NCBI GenBank assembly: GCA_900319695.1
Contig: ONPN01000017.1
Location: 1-64,000, forward strand
Length of the DNA stretch: 64,000 nt
Direction of reading: 5' to 3'
Source: an uncultured Eubacteriales bacterium
Lineage (GTDB): Bacteria > Bacillota > Clostridia > Oscillospirales > Oscillospiraceae
Within the stretch, counting starts at the first letter, position 1, and every line of letters starts with the position of its first letter. This document shows positions 37,897 through 45,388 of the stretch, one piece after another. Below the pieces are notes generated by a model that searched no databases, had not been told where the DNA came from, and saw only the letters and a list, made by a program, of their open reading frames with translations. A program made the position numbers and the translations under genes.

Positions 37897-38649
37897 TTAT
37901 CTCGCCATCTCCCACAGCACAATAGCCCCGGCGACGGCGGCGTTTAGCGACTCGCTGCCCGGAGACATGGGGATGATGAGCTCCCCGTCGCAGAGCGACA
38001 GCAGCTCCGCGCTCAGGCCCTGCCCCTCGCTGCCGATGGCGACGACGGCGTTTTGAAGCGAGAGCGTGCGGATGTCCTTCGCCCTGTCCGACAGGGCCGC
38101 GCCGTAGAGCTTCAGGCCGTTTTCGTCCGCGAGTCTTCGCGCCCCGTCCGCCGTGCAGTGGATGAGCTTTTCCCGAAAGATCGCGCCCATGGTGGCCCGC
38201 GCCGCCTTGGGGCTGTACACGTCCGCGCAGGCCCCGCACAGCAGCACCGTCTCAATGCTCATGGCGGCCGCCGTGCGGATCACGGTGCCGACGTTGCCGG
38301 GGTCCTGGACGTTTTCCAGCAAAACGGCGCGGGAGAAAGCGTCCCGACTCTCCGCCGGGAGCTTGACCGTGAAGAGAGGGCCGGGGCTGTTTTTCATGGG
38401 CGAGGCGTAGTCGAAGAGCTCCGCCGGGGCCGCGTACTGGCGCACCGTGTCCGGCAGGGAGACCGCGCCGGGCTCGTCCTTCCAGAGCACCGTCAAGAGC
38501 TCCGCGCCCTTATCCAGGGCCTCCGCCAGCAGCTTGTGCCCGTCGCAGAGGTATTCCCCCTCCGCGCGGCGAAAGGCCCCGTCGTTTGCGAGGGCCCGCA
38601 GGCGGACGACGGTCGGGTTTTTTCTCGATGTGATGCGTTCCACAGGCAT
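37897..38649 (-). CDS. TrmH/SpoU-family RNA 2'-O-methyltransferase
   Basis: 250 residues. An N-terminal L30e-like substrate-binding region (RITSRKNPTVVRLRAL, EGEYLCDGHKLLAEAL) precedes a SPOUT knot with the three family motifs NVQDPGNVGTVIRTAA, IGSEGQGLS and IPMSPGSESLNAAVAGAI. It probably methylates 23S rRNA or tRNA; which one cannot be told. The start at 38649 is chosen by alignment to the family and by GAGAGGAG upstream. It is the first gene of the dprA-topA array. Confidence 0.92.
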   Translation of the reverse strand: MPVERITSRKNPTVVRLRALANDGAFRRAEGEYLCDGHKLLAEALDKGAELLTVLWKDEPGAVSLPDTVRQYAAPAELFDYASPMKNSPGPLFTVKLPAESRDAFSRAVLLENVQDPGNVGTVIRTAAAMSIETVLLCGACADVYSPKAARATMGAIFREKLIHCTADGARRLADENGLKLYGAALSDRAKDIRTLSLQNAVVAIGSEGQGLSAELLSLCDGELIIPMSPGSESLNAAVAGAIVLWEMAR

Positions 38650-38686
38650 ATTCAGCGGCGCGCTCCTCTCCGGATAAGCTCCCCTA

Positions 38687-38716
38687 CTATTACATATAGC
38701 AGAAATAATAATACAA
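38687..38716 (-). promoter_or_regulatory. Possible promoter of the SpoU-dprA-topA array
   Basis: TTGTAT (38716-38711), 18-bp spacer, TAATAG (38692-38687), in an AT-rich stretch. The match is moderate. Confidence 0.4.
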
Positions 38717-38784
38717 GTTTTTCGGTTTCGCAAGCCCCCGGGGGAAAAGTTTAACGCGGTTTTGTGGGCCCCGCGCATAACACT

Positions 38785-38929
38785 GTAGGGGCGACCCTCG
38801 CGGTCGCCCGGCGGCAGGACTCCGCTTGATCGAAAACGCACGGCGGATTCGCAGTCTGTACGAATTTGCCGTGCGTTTGATTCATGGGGCTGCGCTGATC
38901 TGCCGGGCGACCACAAGGGTCGCCCCTAC
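38785..38929. repeat. GTAGGGGCG-family palindromic repeat, copy F
   Basis: 145 bp: GTAGGGGCGACCCTCGCGG at the left, CCACAAGGGTCGCCCCTAC at the right, with the same inner pair AACGCACGGCGGATTCGCAG versus GTACGAATTTGCCGTGCGTT as copy E. Confidence 0.8.
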
Positions 38930-38978
38930 GGAAAATCAAACGCTTGTGCGCTAAACAATCAGTTCTGTGTATTATTCC

Positions 38979-40289
38979 TTACATTCCCCACACGAGCCAG
39001 ATGAAGGCCGAGCCGACAAGCACCGCCGTCAGCGTGAAGGGCACGCCGATGCGCAGGAAATCGCGCGAGCTCACGCTCTCGCCGTTCTTGCGCAGGATGC
39101 CGATGGCCGTGATGTTGGCCGAGGCCCCGATCGGGGTGAGGTTGCCGCCGAGGGTCGCGCCGGTCAGCAGACCGAAGTAGAAGACCGTCGGGTCCTGGCC
39201 CATGAGGGCGGCGATGCTCTGCACCACGGGCAGCATGGTCGCCACATAGGGGATGTTGTCGATAAAGGCCGAGAGAACCACCGACACGCCCACGATCAGC
39301 ACATACAGCAGGAAGGGGTTGTCCCCCGCCGCCTTGTGGAAAAGCTGGGCCACCGCGTCGATGACCCCGGCGGCGCGTATGCCCTCGATCACCATGAAGA
39401 GTCCGAAGAGCAGCAGCAGCGTGTCGCGGTCCATGTCCTTGGCCGCGCGGCGGAAGGGATCGGCGCTGCGCTCCTTGATGCTCTGGCGCACAAGGCCGAT
39501 CAGGGCAAAGAGCACGCAGGAGAGGCCGCTTCTCAGGCCGTGCAGGGTCTTGAGCGCGCCGTCCTTCTCAGGCTCCGGCACGAAGGACATGCAGATGAGC
39601 AGCAGCACCGTGCCGATCATCAGCCAGCTCGGCACCAGGTCGTCGACCTCGGTCTCCACCGCGCAGTCCACCTTGTCCTTGTAGCCGCGAAACAGGAACA
39701 TCAGCACCAGCAGCGAGGCCAGTGCCCCGAGCTCCGTGCTCCAGAAGATGCTGGGCTTGCCGTGGAAGAAAAAGAACTCCATGAAGTTCATGTTCGCAAA
39801 GCCGCCCAGGAGGATGCTCGTCGTGTCACCGACCAGCGTGGCCGCGCCCTGGAGGTTGGAGGAGACGGAGATTGCGATCAGCACCGGCACCGGCGAGATT
39901 TTCAGTCTGCGGGAGATGGCGAGGCCCACGGGCGCGACCATCAGCAGCGTCGCCACATTGTCGACAAAGGCGCTGACCACCCCGGCAAAGAGGCTCAGCG
40001 CGGTGACGGCCCACATGACGTTCGGCACCTTCTGCATCATCAGCTCGGCGAGGCGCGCGGGCATGCGGCTCTCGATAAAGAGCGTCACCGTGCACATGGT
40101 GGCCGAGATCATCAGCAGCACGTTGTAGTCCACCGCCTTGAGCGCGGACAGCGGCGTCATCTCAAAGAGGCCCAGCGCGCCGAGGACCAGCATCACCACC
40201 GCCGCGCCCAGGGCGATCCAGGGGCGGTATTTCTGAAAGCTCAGCATGAGCACATAGGTCACGATAAACACGATCAAAGCGGGAATCAT
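38979..40289 (-). CDS. ArsB/NhaD-type permease of the ion transporter superfamily
   Basis: 436 residues with about eleven hydrophobic segments in two inverted halves. The re-entrant motifs FVDNVATLLMVAPVGLAISR (first half) and AFIDNIPYVATMLP with GATLGGNLTPIGASANI (second half) mark the ArsB/NhaD/SLC13 superfamily (COG1055). The transported anion, or a sodium/proton exchange, cannot be decided from sequence. No arsenic or operon partner lies nearby. A strand-opposite open frame over the same DNA is an artefact of high GC. The start at 40289 is preceded by GGAGGTTTAGCC. Confidence 0.88.
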   Translation of the reverse strand: MIPALIVFIVTYVLMLSFQKYRPWIALGAAVVMLVLGALGLFEMTPLSALKAVDYNVLLMISATMCTVTLFIESRMPARLAELMMQKVPNVMWAVTALSLFAGVVSAFVDNVATLLMVAPVGLAISRRLKISPVPVLIAISVSSNLQGAATLVGDTTSILLGGFANMNFMEFFFFHGKPSIFWSTELGALASLLVLMFLFRGYKDKVDCAVETEVDDLVPSWLMIGTVLLLICMSFVPEPEKDGALKTLHGLRSGLSCVLFALIGLVRQSIKERSADPFRRAAKDMDRDTLLLLFGLFMVIEGIRAAGVIDAVAQLFHKAAGDNPFLLYVLIVGVSVVLSAFIDNIPYVATMLPVVQSIAALMGQDPTVFYFGLLTGATLGGNLTPIGASANITAIGILRKNGESVSSRDFLRIGVPFTLTAVLVGSAFIWLVWGM

Positions 40290-40369
40290 TGGCTAAACCT
40301 CCGGACGGTTAAAGTCTGTGCAGATGTGGGTATCGTAACACAGGGCGGAGGGAATGTCAAAGGTTTGAG

Positions 40370-40720
40370 TTTGGAGAGTGGAGAGTGGAGAGTGGAGTTT
40401 GGAGTTTGGAGTTTGGAGAGTGGAGTTCGGAGTTTGGAGTTTGGAGAGTGGAGAGTGGAGTTGTGGTGTCGCCTGCGGCGACGATTGAAATAAGCGTGAA
40501 GCGCGTTCATACTGGTCTCCCATAAAACGGCTTAAAGCCGTTTTATAGTGCCAAAGGCACGTCGGAGACCTATGAGACGTGTTTTGTGCCCGTGGGCACA
40601 AAACTCGCTTATGTTCATGATGGTACACTTTTTATATTCATCCCCGAAGGGGATACCTTAACTTCACTCTTCACTCTTCACTCTTCACTCTTCACTCTTC
40701 ACTCTTCACTCTTCACTCTC
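40370..40720. repeat. Element bounded by inverted arrays of 7-bp repeats, copy S1
   Basis: The left array (40370-40461) has about 13 units of GGAGAGT, GGAGTTT or GGAGTTC. The right array (40662-40720) has about 8 units of CTTCACT, which is the same unit type inverted. Just inside the left array is GTTGTGGTGTCGCCTGCGGC, a hairpin, then GACGATTGAAAT; inside the right one is ATCCCCGAAGGGGATACC. The centre holds the TTTTGTGCCC hairpin family (40509-40606). There is no gene in 40290-40797. Confidence 0.8.
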
Positions 40721-40730
40721 ATAAAAAGGG

Positions 40731-40759
40731 TGGAAAAGCGCGGCGTACAGTGATAGAAT
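40731..40759 (+). promoter_or_regulatory. Probable promoter of ilvA
   Basis: TGGAAA (40731-40736), 17-bp spacer, TAGAAT (40754-40759). The -35 box is weak. Confidence 0.45.
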
Positions 40760-40797
40760 AGGGGCGTCAGAGAACAGACGGATAAGGAGTGACCCAC

Positions 40798-42015
40798 ATG
40801 GACACCATCAAGCCCGAGCTAAGTGAGATCATGGCGGCCTCGAAGCGTCTCAAGCCCATCCTGCACCACACGGAGCTCGACCTCTCCTCCACCTTCTCCC
40901 GCATGTGCGGCGGCAATGTGTACCTCAAATGCGAGAACCGGCAGAAGACCGGCTCGTTCAAGATTCGCGGGGCGACGAACAAGCTCTCCGCCATGATCGA
41001 GCGGGGCGAGCGCTGTCCCGTCGTGGCCTCCTCCGCCGGAAACCACGCCCAGGGCGTGGCCTGCGCGGCGGCGTCCTTCGGCGTACCGGCCACCATCGTC
41101 ATGCCGAAAACCGCCCCCATCGCCAAGATCCAGGCCACCGAGGGCTACGGCGCGAAGGTGGTGCTGGCGGGCTCCTGCTATGACGAGGCCTACGCCAGGG
41201 CCTGCGAGATCTGTGAGGAGGAGGGCGCGGCCTTCCTGCACCCCTACAACGACCTGGAGGTCATCGCGGGTCAGGGCACGCTGGGGCTGGAAATCCTCGG
41301 CGACCTGCCGACGGTGGACATGATCGTCGTCCCCGCGGGCGGCGGCGGGCTGCTGGCGGGCGTGCTCGCCGCGGTCAAGCAGATCAACCCCCGGGTCAAG
41401 GTCTACGGCGTCCAGGCCGAAGGGGCCGACGCCATTGCGCAGAGTTTCAATAAAAAGGCTCTTATATGCACCGACAGCGTTTCAACCATTGCCGACGGCA
41501 TTGCGGTCAAGAGCCCCGGCGACATCACCGTGGACATCATCAATCGCCTCTGCGACGGCGTGGTGACCGTGTCCGATCTCCAGATCTCCGACGCGATCCT
41601 GCTGCTGATGGAGCGCTGCAAGATGATCGTGGAGCCCTCGGGCGCAACCCCGGTGGCGGCGGTTTTGAACGGCAAGCTCGACGTGAAAGGCAGGAACGTG
41701 GTGTGCCTCCTCTCCGGCGGCAACATCGACGTGAGCTTTGTCCAGAGCATCATCGAGCAGGGCATGGCGGCCCGCCACCGCCGCATCCGCTTCACCGCCC
41801 GCCTGCTGGACCGCCCCGGCAGTCTGGTGCAGCTTCTGAGCATCCTGGCCGACAGCGGGGCCAACATCCTCACCATCGAGCACGACAAGCTGGCCGCGGG
41901 CCTCAACCCCAACGAGACCAAGGTCCACGTCTCCTGCGAGGTCGGCGGCCGCGAACACGCCGAGGCGGTGCTCGAAACCGTACGTCAGCACGGGTATGAG
42001 GTGGAGCTGTCGTAA
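40798..42015 (+). CDS. ilvA: Threonine ammonia-lyase with ACT domain
   Basis: 405 residues, a PLP enzyme that deaminates threonine to 2-oxobutanoate. The PLP lysine is in TGSFKIRGATNKL, the phosphate-binding loop is PAGGGGLLAG, and the substrate loop is SSAGNHAQGVA. A C-terminal ACT domain (from about residue 328, RFTARLLDRPGSLVQLLSIL) suggests allosteric control. The length and single ACT domain fit the shorter tdcB-like type. ATG at 40798 has AAGGAG eight bases upstream. It stands alone; no other branched-chain genes are adjacent. Confidence 0.95.
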   Translation: MDTIKPELSEIMAASKRLKPILHHTELDLSSTFSRMCGGNVYLKCENRQKTGSFKIRGATNKLSAMIERGERCPVVASSAGNHAQGVACAAASFGVPATIVMPKTAPIAKIQATEGYGAKVVLAGSCYDEAYARACEICEEEGAAFLHPYNDLEVIAGQGTLGLEILGDLPTVDMIVVPAGGGGLLAGVLAAVKQINPRVKVYGVQAEGADAIAQSFNKKALICTDSVSTIADGIAVKSPGDITVDIINRLCDGVVTVSDLQISDAILLLMERCKMIVEPSGATPVAAVLNGKLDVKGRNVVCLLSGGNIDVSFVQSIIEQGMAARHRRIRFTARLLDRPGSLVQLLSILADSGANILTIEHDKLAAGLNPNETKVHVSCEVGGREHAEAVLETVRQHGYEVELS

Positions 42016-42114
42016 GAACCCGCCGCCCGTTTTGGCTCTATCTATAGTCCCGCGCGGGATAAAATGAAACGTGCTCTGAATTTCGGCTATATAAAGCGGG
42101 GACCGCTTTCTTAC

Positions 42115-42142
42115 TTGACAAAGCCCGCCCGCGTGTTATAAT
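42115..42142 (+). promoter_or_regulatory. Promoter of a short convergent RNA (candidate antitoxin RNA)
   Basis: Consensus TTGACA (42115-42120), 16-bp spacer, TATAAT (42137-42142) on the plus strand, pointing at the 3' end of the 28-codon gene on the minus strand. No ORF with a ribosome binding site follows it. Confidence 0.7.
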
Positions 42143-42148
42143 GAAGAT

Positions 42149-42240
42149 ACAAAAGGGCGCTGTTGATTTGACGGTTGACCCTAACGTATCAACATAATTG
42201 TTGACCGCTCGGAGGCAGCCGGGCGGTCAACGAGCTTTTA
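42149..42240 (+). ncRNA. Candidate type I antitoxin RNA
   Basis: A predicted short transcript begins about 42149 from the consensus promoter just upstream and ends at the hairpin GTTGACCGC (42200-42208)/GCGGTCAAC (42223-42231), followed by GAGCTTTTAAAAGCTC. The opposite-strand transcript of the small membrane peptide must run into the same hairpin, so the two RNAs overlap tail to tail, as in the txpA/RatA and bsrG/SR4 pairs of Bacillus. The boundaries are estimates. Transcription is inferred from signals only. Confidence 0.5.
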
Positions 42241-42245
42241 AAAGC

Positions 42246-42332
42246 TCAATAAGCTTTAGGCGCTATGTACAGCATGATCAAAATGATCACGATGAGGCAC
42301 AGCACAAAGCGAAGGATTCTCCGCTTCTCCAT
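42246..42332 (-). CDS. 28-residue hydrophobic peptide, candidate type I toxin
   Basis: The coding sequence starts at ATG 42332 behind GAGGGGAGGTGGGGCTT. It has a basic N-terminus MEKRRILRF, one membrane-spanning stretch VLCLIVIILIMLYIA and a short tail PKAY. A consensus promoter lies about 100 nt upstream, giving a long 5' leader. In that leader CCUCAUA (42426-42420) can pair with UAUGAGG (42352-42346) right beside the GGAGG Shine-Dalgarno, and GGCCA (42416-42412) with UGGCC (42364-42360). Long-range masking of the ribosome binding site is typical of type I toxin messages. No homologue recognised by name; toxin activity is inference. Confidence 0.6.
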   Translation of the reverse strand: MEKRRILRFVLCLIVIILIMLYIAPKAY

Positions 42333-42434
42333 AAGCCCCACCTCCCCTCATAGGGAAGTGGCCAACCGCCATAGTTTCAACAGCGCATTTCTTTTGCCCG
42401 GATCGCTCCGGTGGCCTCTTATGAGGTTAGCAAT

Positions 42435-42463
42435 ATTCTACACACTGCACCGTATTCTGTCAA
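42435..42463 (-). promoter_or_regulatory. Promoter of the small hydrophobic peptide gene
   Basis: TTGACA (42463-42458), 17-bp spacer, TAGAAT (42440-42435) on the minus strand. It lies directly downstream of the glyA terminator, so the peptide gene is transcribed independently. Confidence 0.75.
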
Positions 42464-42484
42464 CTCCATTGAAAGCCCCACACG

Positions 42485-42524
42485 GCAAAAGGCTGCGCCA
42501 ATCCTGTGCGGCGCAGCCTTTTGC
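42485..42524 (-). terminator. Terminator of glyA
   Basis: GCAAAAGGCTGCGCC (42485-42499) pairs with GGCGCAGCCTTTTGC (42510-42524). The A and T runs inside the stem make it usable in both directions. Confidence 0.8.
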
Positions 42525-42546
42525 TGTATATGGACAATATATTATG

Positions 42547-43791
42547 TCAACCCATCTCCGGGTACAGGGGGAACTGCCCGCACAGGGCGATGACCTGTTC
42601 CTTGACCTCGGGGACGGCTTGTTCGCCCTCGTCGATGAGGCGGGCGATCATGGCGCCGATCTTGCGCATCTCGGGCTCCTTCATGCCGCGGGTGGTGACG
42701 GCGGGGCTGCCGAAGCGCATGCCGGAGGTCGCCTTTACGCCCATGGTGTCGAAGGGAATGGTGTTCTTGTTGGCCGTGATGTGCGCGAGGTCCAGCAGCT
42801 CCTGCACCTCGGCCCCGGTCTTGCCGCGGCTCATCACGTCGGCGAGCATCAGGTGGTTGTCCGTGCCGCCGGAGACCAGGCGGACGCCGTGCTTTTGCAG
42901 CTCATCCGCGAGGGCCGCCGCGTTGAGGACGATCTGGTGCTGGTAGGCCTTGAAGTCGTCGCTCAGATCCTCCTTGAAGCAGACGGCCTTGCCCGCGATG
43001 ATGTGCATGAGCGGGCCGCCCTGGGTGCCGGGGAAGACGGCGGAGTCGATCTTCTTTTTGAGCTCGTCCGTGCAGAGGATCAGCGCGCCGCGGGGGCCTC
43101 TCAGGGTCTTGTGCGTGGTGGTGGTGACGACATGGGCGTAGGGCACGGGGCTCGGGTGCTCCCCGGCCGCGACAAGGCCCGCGACGTGGGCCATGTCCAC
43201 CATGAAGTACGCGCCCACGGAGTCGGCGATCTCGCGCATGCGCTTAAAGTCGATGAAGCGGGGGTAGGCGCTGGCCCCGGCGATCAGGAGCTTCGGCTTC
43301 TCCTCCTCGGCGCGGCGCTGGACGAGGTCGTAGTCGATCATCTCGGTCTCGGGGCTGACGCCGTAGAAGGTGGCGTGAAAGTACTTGCCGGAGATGGACG
43401 CCTTTGAGCCGTGGGTCAGGTGGCCGCCGTGGCTGAGGTCCATGCCGAGGATGGTGTCGCCCGGCTTGAGCAGCGCGAGGTACACCGCGACATTGGCCTG
43501 GGAGCCGGAGTGGGGCTGGACATTGGCGTGCTCGGCCCCGAAGAGCTTCTTGGCCCGCTCGATGGCGAGGGTCTCCACCTCGTCCACATACCGGCAGCCG
43601 CCGTAGTAGCGCGCGCCGGGGTAGCCCTCGGCGTATTTGTTGGTCAGGTGGCTCCCCATTGCCTCCATCACGGCCGGGGAGACAAAGTTCTCGGAGGCGA
43701 TCAGCTCGATATGGTCGCGCTGGCGGTCAAGCTCGCGCATCATGGCGCCGTAGAGCTCGGGGTCCTGTGCTTTGATATGTTCGTAACTCAT
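42547..43791 (-). CDS. glyA: Serine hydroxymethyltransferase
   Basis: 414 residues, interconverting serine and glycine with tetrahydrofolate. Conserved segments: [11 protein letters not shown] at the N-terminus, the PLP lysine in [28 protein letters not shown] and GTDNHLML. Normal bacterial length. The start at 43791 ([17 protein letters not shown]) follows ACAGGAGGACTCTCC. It is monocistronic with its own promoter and terminator; no glycine riboswitch is visible. Confidence 0.98.
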   Translation of the reverse strand: MSYEHIKAQDPELYGAMMRELDRQRDHIELIASENFVSPAVMEAMGSHLTNKYAEGYPGARYYGGCRYVDEVETLAIERAKKLFGAEHANVQPHSGSQANVAVYLALLKPGDTILGMDLSHGGHLTHGSKASISGKYFHATFYGVSPETEMIDYDLVQRRAEEEKPKLLIAGASAYPRFIDFKRMREIADSVGAYFMVDMAHVAGLVAAGEHPSPVPYAHVVTTTTHKTLRGPRGALILCTDELKKKIDSAVFPGTQGGPLMHIIAGKAVCFKEDLSDDFKAYQHQIVLNAAALADELQKHGVRLVSGGTDNHLMLADVMSRGKTGAEVQELLDLAHITANKNTIPFDTMGVKATSGMRFGSPAVTTRGMKEPEMRKIGAMIARLIDEGEQAVPEVKEQVIALCGQFPLYPEMG

Positions 43792-43829
43792 GGAGAGTCC
43801 TCCTGTATTTCGTACTGTTTCCGCGCTGT

Positions 43830-43858
43830 ATTATACATGATTCGGGTCAGATTGACAA
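43830..43858 (-). promoter_or_regulatory. Promoter of glyA
   Basis: TTGTCA (43858-43853), 17-bp spacer, TATAAT (43835-43830) on the minus strand. Confidence 0.75.
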
Positions 43859-43897
43859 GGCGACACTATCACGATTCCGCCGCGCGGGAGAAGGGCC

Positions 43898-43926
43898 TTG
43901 CATGTTTACCCTGCACATGATACTAT
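43898..43926 (+). promoter_or_regulatory. Promoter of the endonuclease/phosphatase-family gene
   Basis: TTGCAT (43898-43903), 17-bp spacer, TACTAT (43921-43926), divergent from the glyA promoter. Confidence 0.5.
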
Positions 43927-43957
43927 GTTATTATCATCCATGACCGAGGTGAACGAC

Positions 43958-45055
43958 ATGAAAATTCTGTTAAAAATCATTCTGAACCTGCTTTTGATCG
44001 TCGTGCTGGCGGTCTTCGGTCTGCTGAGCTGGCTGAGCTATACGGAGTACATGCCCGCGCCCATCGAGGCTGTGGAGGTCGGGCGTCCCGGTGAGGGCGG
44101 GGCCGTCCTGACCGGTGAGCCGATGACTGTTCTGAGCTGGAACGTGGGCTATGCCGGTCTCGGCAAGAACGAGGACTTCTTCATGGACGGCGGCAAAAGC
44201 TCCAAGCCCGCCGAGTCCGGAGTCGTGTACGCCTATCTTGACGGGATCATGAAGACCATACGGGAGCAGGCGCCCGATCTGGCGCTGCTGCAGGAGGTGG
44301 ACGCCGACTCCGCGCGCACCTACGAGATTGACGAGAGACCCTATCTGGAAACGGACATGGACAACACCGCCTTCGCCCTGAACTACTCCTGCCCCTTCGT
44401 GCCAGTCCCCTGGCCGCCCATCGGCAAGGTTAACAGCGGCCTGTTCACCATGACCCAGGATCTCAAAATCGAGAGCGCCGAACGGCTCTCCCTCCCCTGC
44501 CCCTTCACCTGGCCGCTGCGCATCGCCAATCTCAAGCGCTGCCTGCTGGTGAGCTATCTGCCCGTCGAGGGCAGCGACAGGCAGCTTGTGCTGGTCAATC
44601 TCCATCTCGAGGCCTACGACGACGGCGCGGGCAAGATCGCCCAGACAAATCAGCTGCGCGACTTCATGGAGGACGAGTACGCGAAGGGCAACTACGTCAT
44701 CGCGGGCGGGGACTTCAACCAGGTCTTCCCCGGCAGTCTCGCGCAGTATCCCAACCATCACGAGAACGAGTGGACGCCCGGCGTGCTGGACGAGTCGCTG
44801 CTGCCCGAGGGCTGGACGCTGGCCTATGACCTCTCCACGCCTACCTGCCGCCTGCTCAACCAGCCCTATGATCCTTCCGACACGGCGGGGACGCAGCACT
44901 ATGTGATCGACGGTCTGATCCTCTCCCCGAACGTGGAGCTGCTGGCGGTTGAGACCGTGGACGCGGGCTTTGCCAATTCCGACCACAACCCGGTCAAGGC
45001 CCTGGTACAGTTGAAGACGGATCTGCTGCATAATATAGTTTCCGTATTTCAGTAA
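43958..45055 (+). CDS. Membrane-anchored endonuclease/exonuclease/phosphatase-family protein
   Basis: 365 residues. One N-terminal membrane segment (KIILNLLLIVVLAVFGLLSW) puts the catalytic domain outside the cell. EEP-fold motifs are in order: VLSWNVGYAG (metal-binding Asn), LLQEVD (catalytic Glu), VNLHLEAYDDG, IAGGDFNQV (Asp and Asn) and a final NSDHNPV (catalytic His). Substrates of this superfamily range from DNA to phospholipids and inositol phosphates; none is indicated here. The start at 43958 has GAGGTG seven bases upstream; upstream in-frame starts lack this. Confidence 0.9.
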   Translation: MKILLKIILNLLLIVVLAVFGLLSWLSYTEYMPAPIEAVEVGRPGEGGAVLTGEPMTVLSWNVGYAGLGKNEDFFMDGGKSSKPAESGVVYAYLDGIMKTIREQAPDLALLQEVDADSARTYEIDERPYLETDMDNTAFALNYSCPFVPVPWPPIGKVNSGLFTMTQDLKIESAERLSLPCPFTWPLRIANLKRCLLVSYLPVEGSDRQLVLVNLHLEAYDDGAGKIAQTNQLRDFMEDEYAKGNYVIAGGDFNQVFPGSLAQYPNHHENEWTPGVLDESLLPEGWTLAYDLSTPTCRLLNQPYDPSDTAGTQHYVIDGLILSPNVELLAVETVDAGFANSDHNPVKALVQLKTDLLHNIVSVFQ

Positions 45056-45107
45056 ACATAATACTGTTACCATATTGTTGTTAACGTAGTTTCAGGAGGC
45101 GTTGAAA

Positions 45108-45266
45108 ATGACAACGGAAAAGCCGCTGCGGCGGCTCAAGGCCGTCAAGCCTGTGAAGGGTCTGGAGGCCCTGCCCGCGCTGGAAGCCCAGAAGCCGCTC
45201 AAGCCTTTGAAGGCAATACGAGGTATCACTTCCATGCTGCGATTTTTCTCCGCGCCCAGGCGATGA
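45108..45266 (+). CDS. Small basic protein of 52 residues, unknown
   Basis: ATG at 45108 has a clear AGGAGGCGTTGAAA ribosome binding site, the frame ends at TGA 45264-45266, and a strong terminator follows at 45290. The sequence is rich in Lys, Leu, Pro and Ala with an alternating pattern (RLKAVKPVKGLEALPALEAQ) and a C-terminal MLRFFSAPRR. No membrane segment or known motif. It may share the transcript of the upstream exported EEP-family protein (52-nt gap). The evidence is translational signals only. Confidence 0.55.
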   Translation: MTTEKPLRRLKAVKPVKGLEALPALEAQKPLKPLKAIRGITSMLRFFSAPRR

Positions 45267-45289
45267 GCTCCGAATACAGGTAAGCGCAA

Positions 45290-45347
45290 GCCCCCGGCGA
45301 ACACGTACCATGTGTGCGTATTCGCCGGGGGCCTGTTTGTTTTTTTG
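45290..45347 (+). terminator. Terminator after the 52-residue ORF
   Basis: GCCCCCGGCGAA (45290-45301) and TTCGCCGGGGGC (45321-45332) form a 12-bp stem, followed by CTGTTTGTTTTTTT. Confidence 0.9.
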
Positions 45348-45388
45348 TCGCTGCCGGGTGATTCTGGAATCGTCCGGCGATGTGATGA

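Noticed and set aside
38967..40493. Long plus-strand frame over the ArsB/NhaD-type permease running into the heptamer repeats
   Set aside because: His/Gln/Arg/Asp-rich translation with no domain, opposite a clear multi-helix permease with conserved motifs, and its 3' part is just repeat DNA.
40370..40720. Heptamer arrays as a CRISPR or replication iteron set
   Set aside because: Units are only 7 bp, without spacers, and arrays are inverted around hairpins. No initiator gene or DnaA boxes were seen nearby.
42265..43407. Plus-strand frame extending from the toxin-like locus across glyA
   Set aside because: Opposite to glyA, a certain gene. Its first part is antisense to the 28-residue peptide and has no ribosome binding site.
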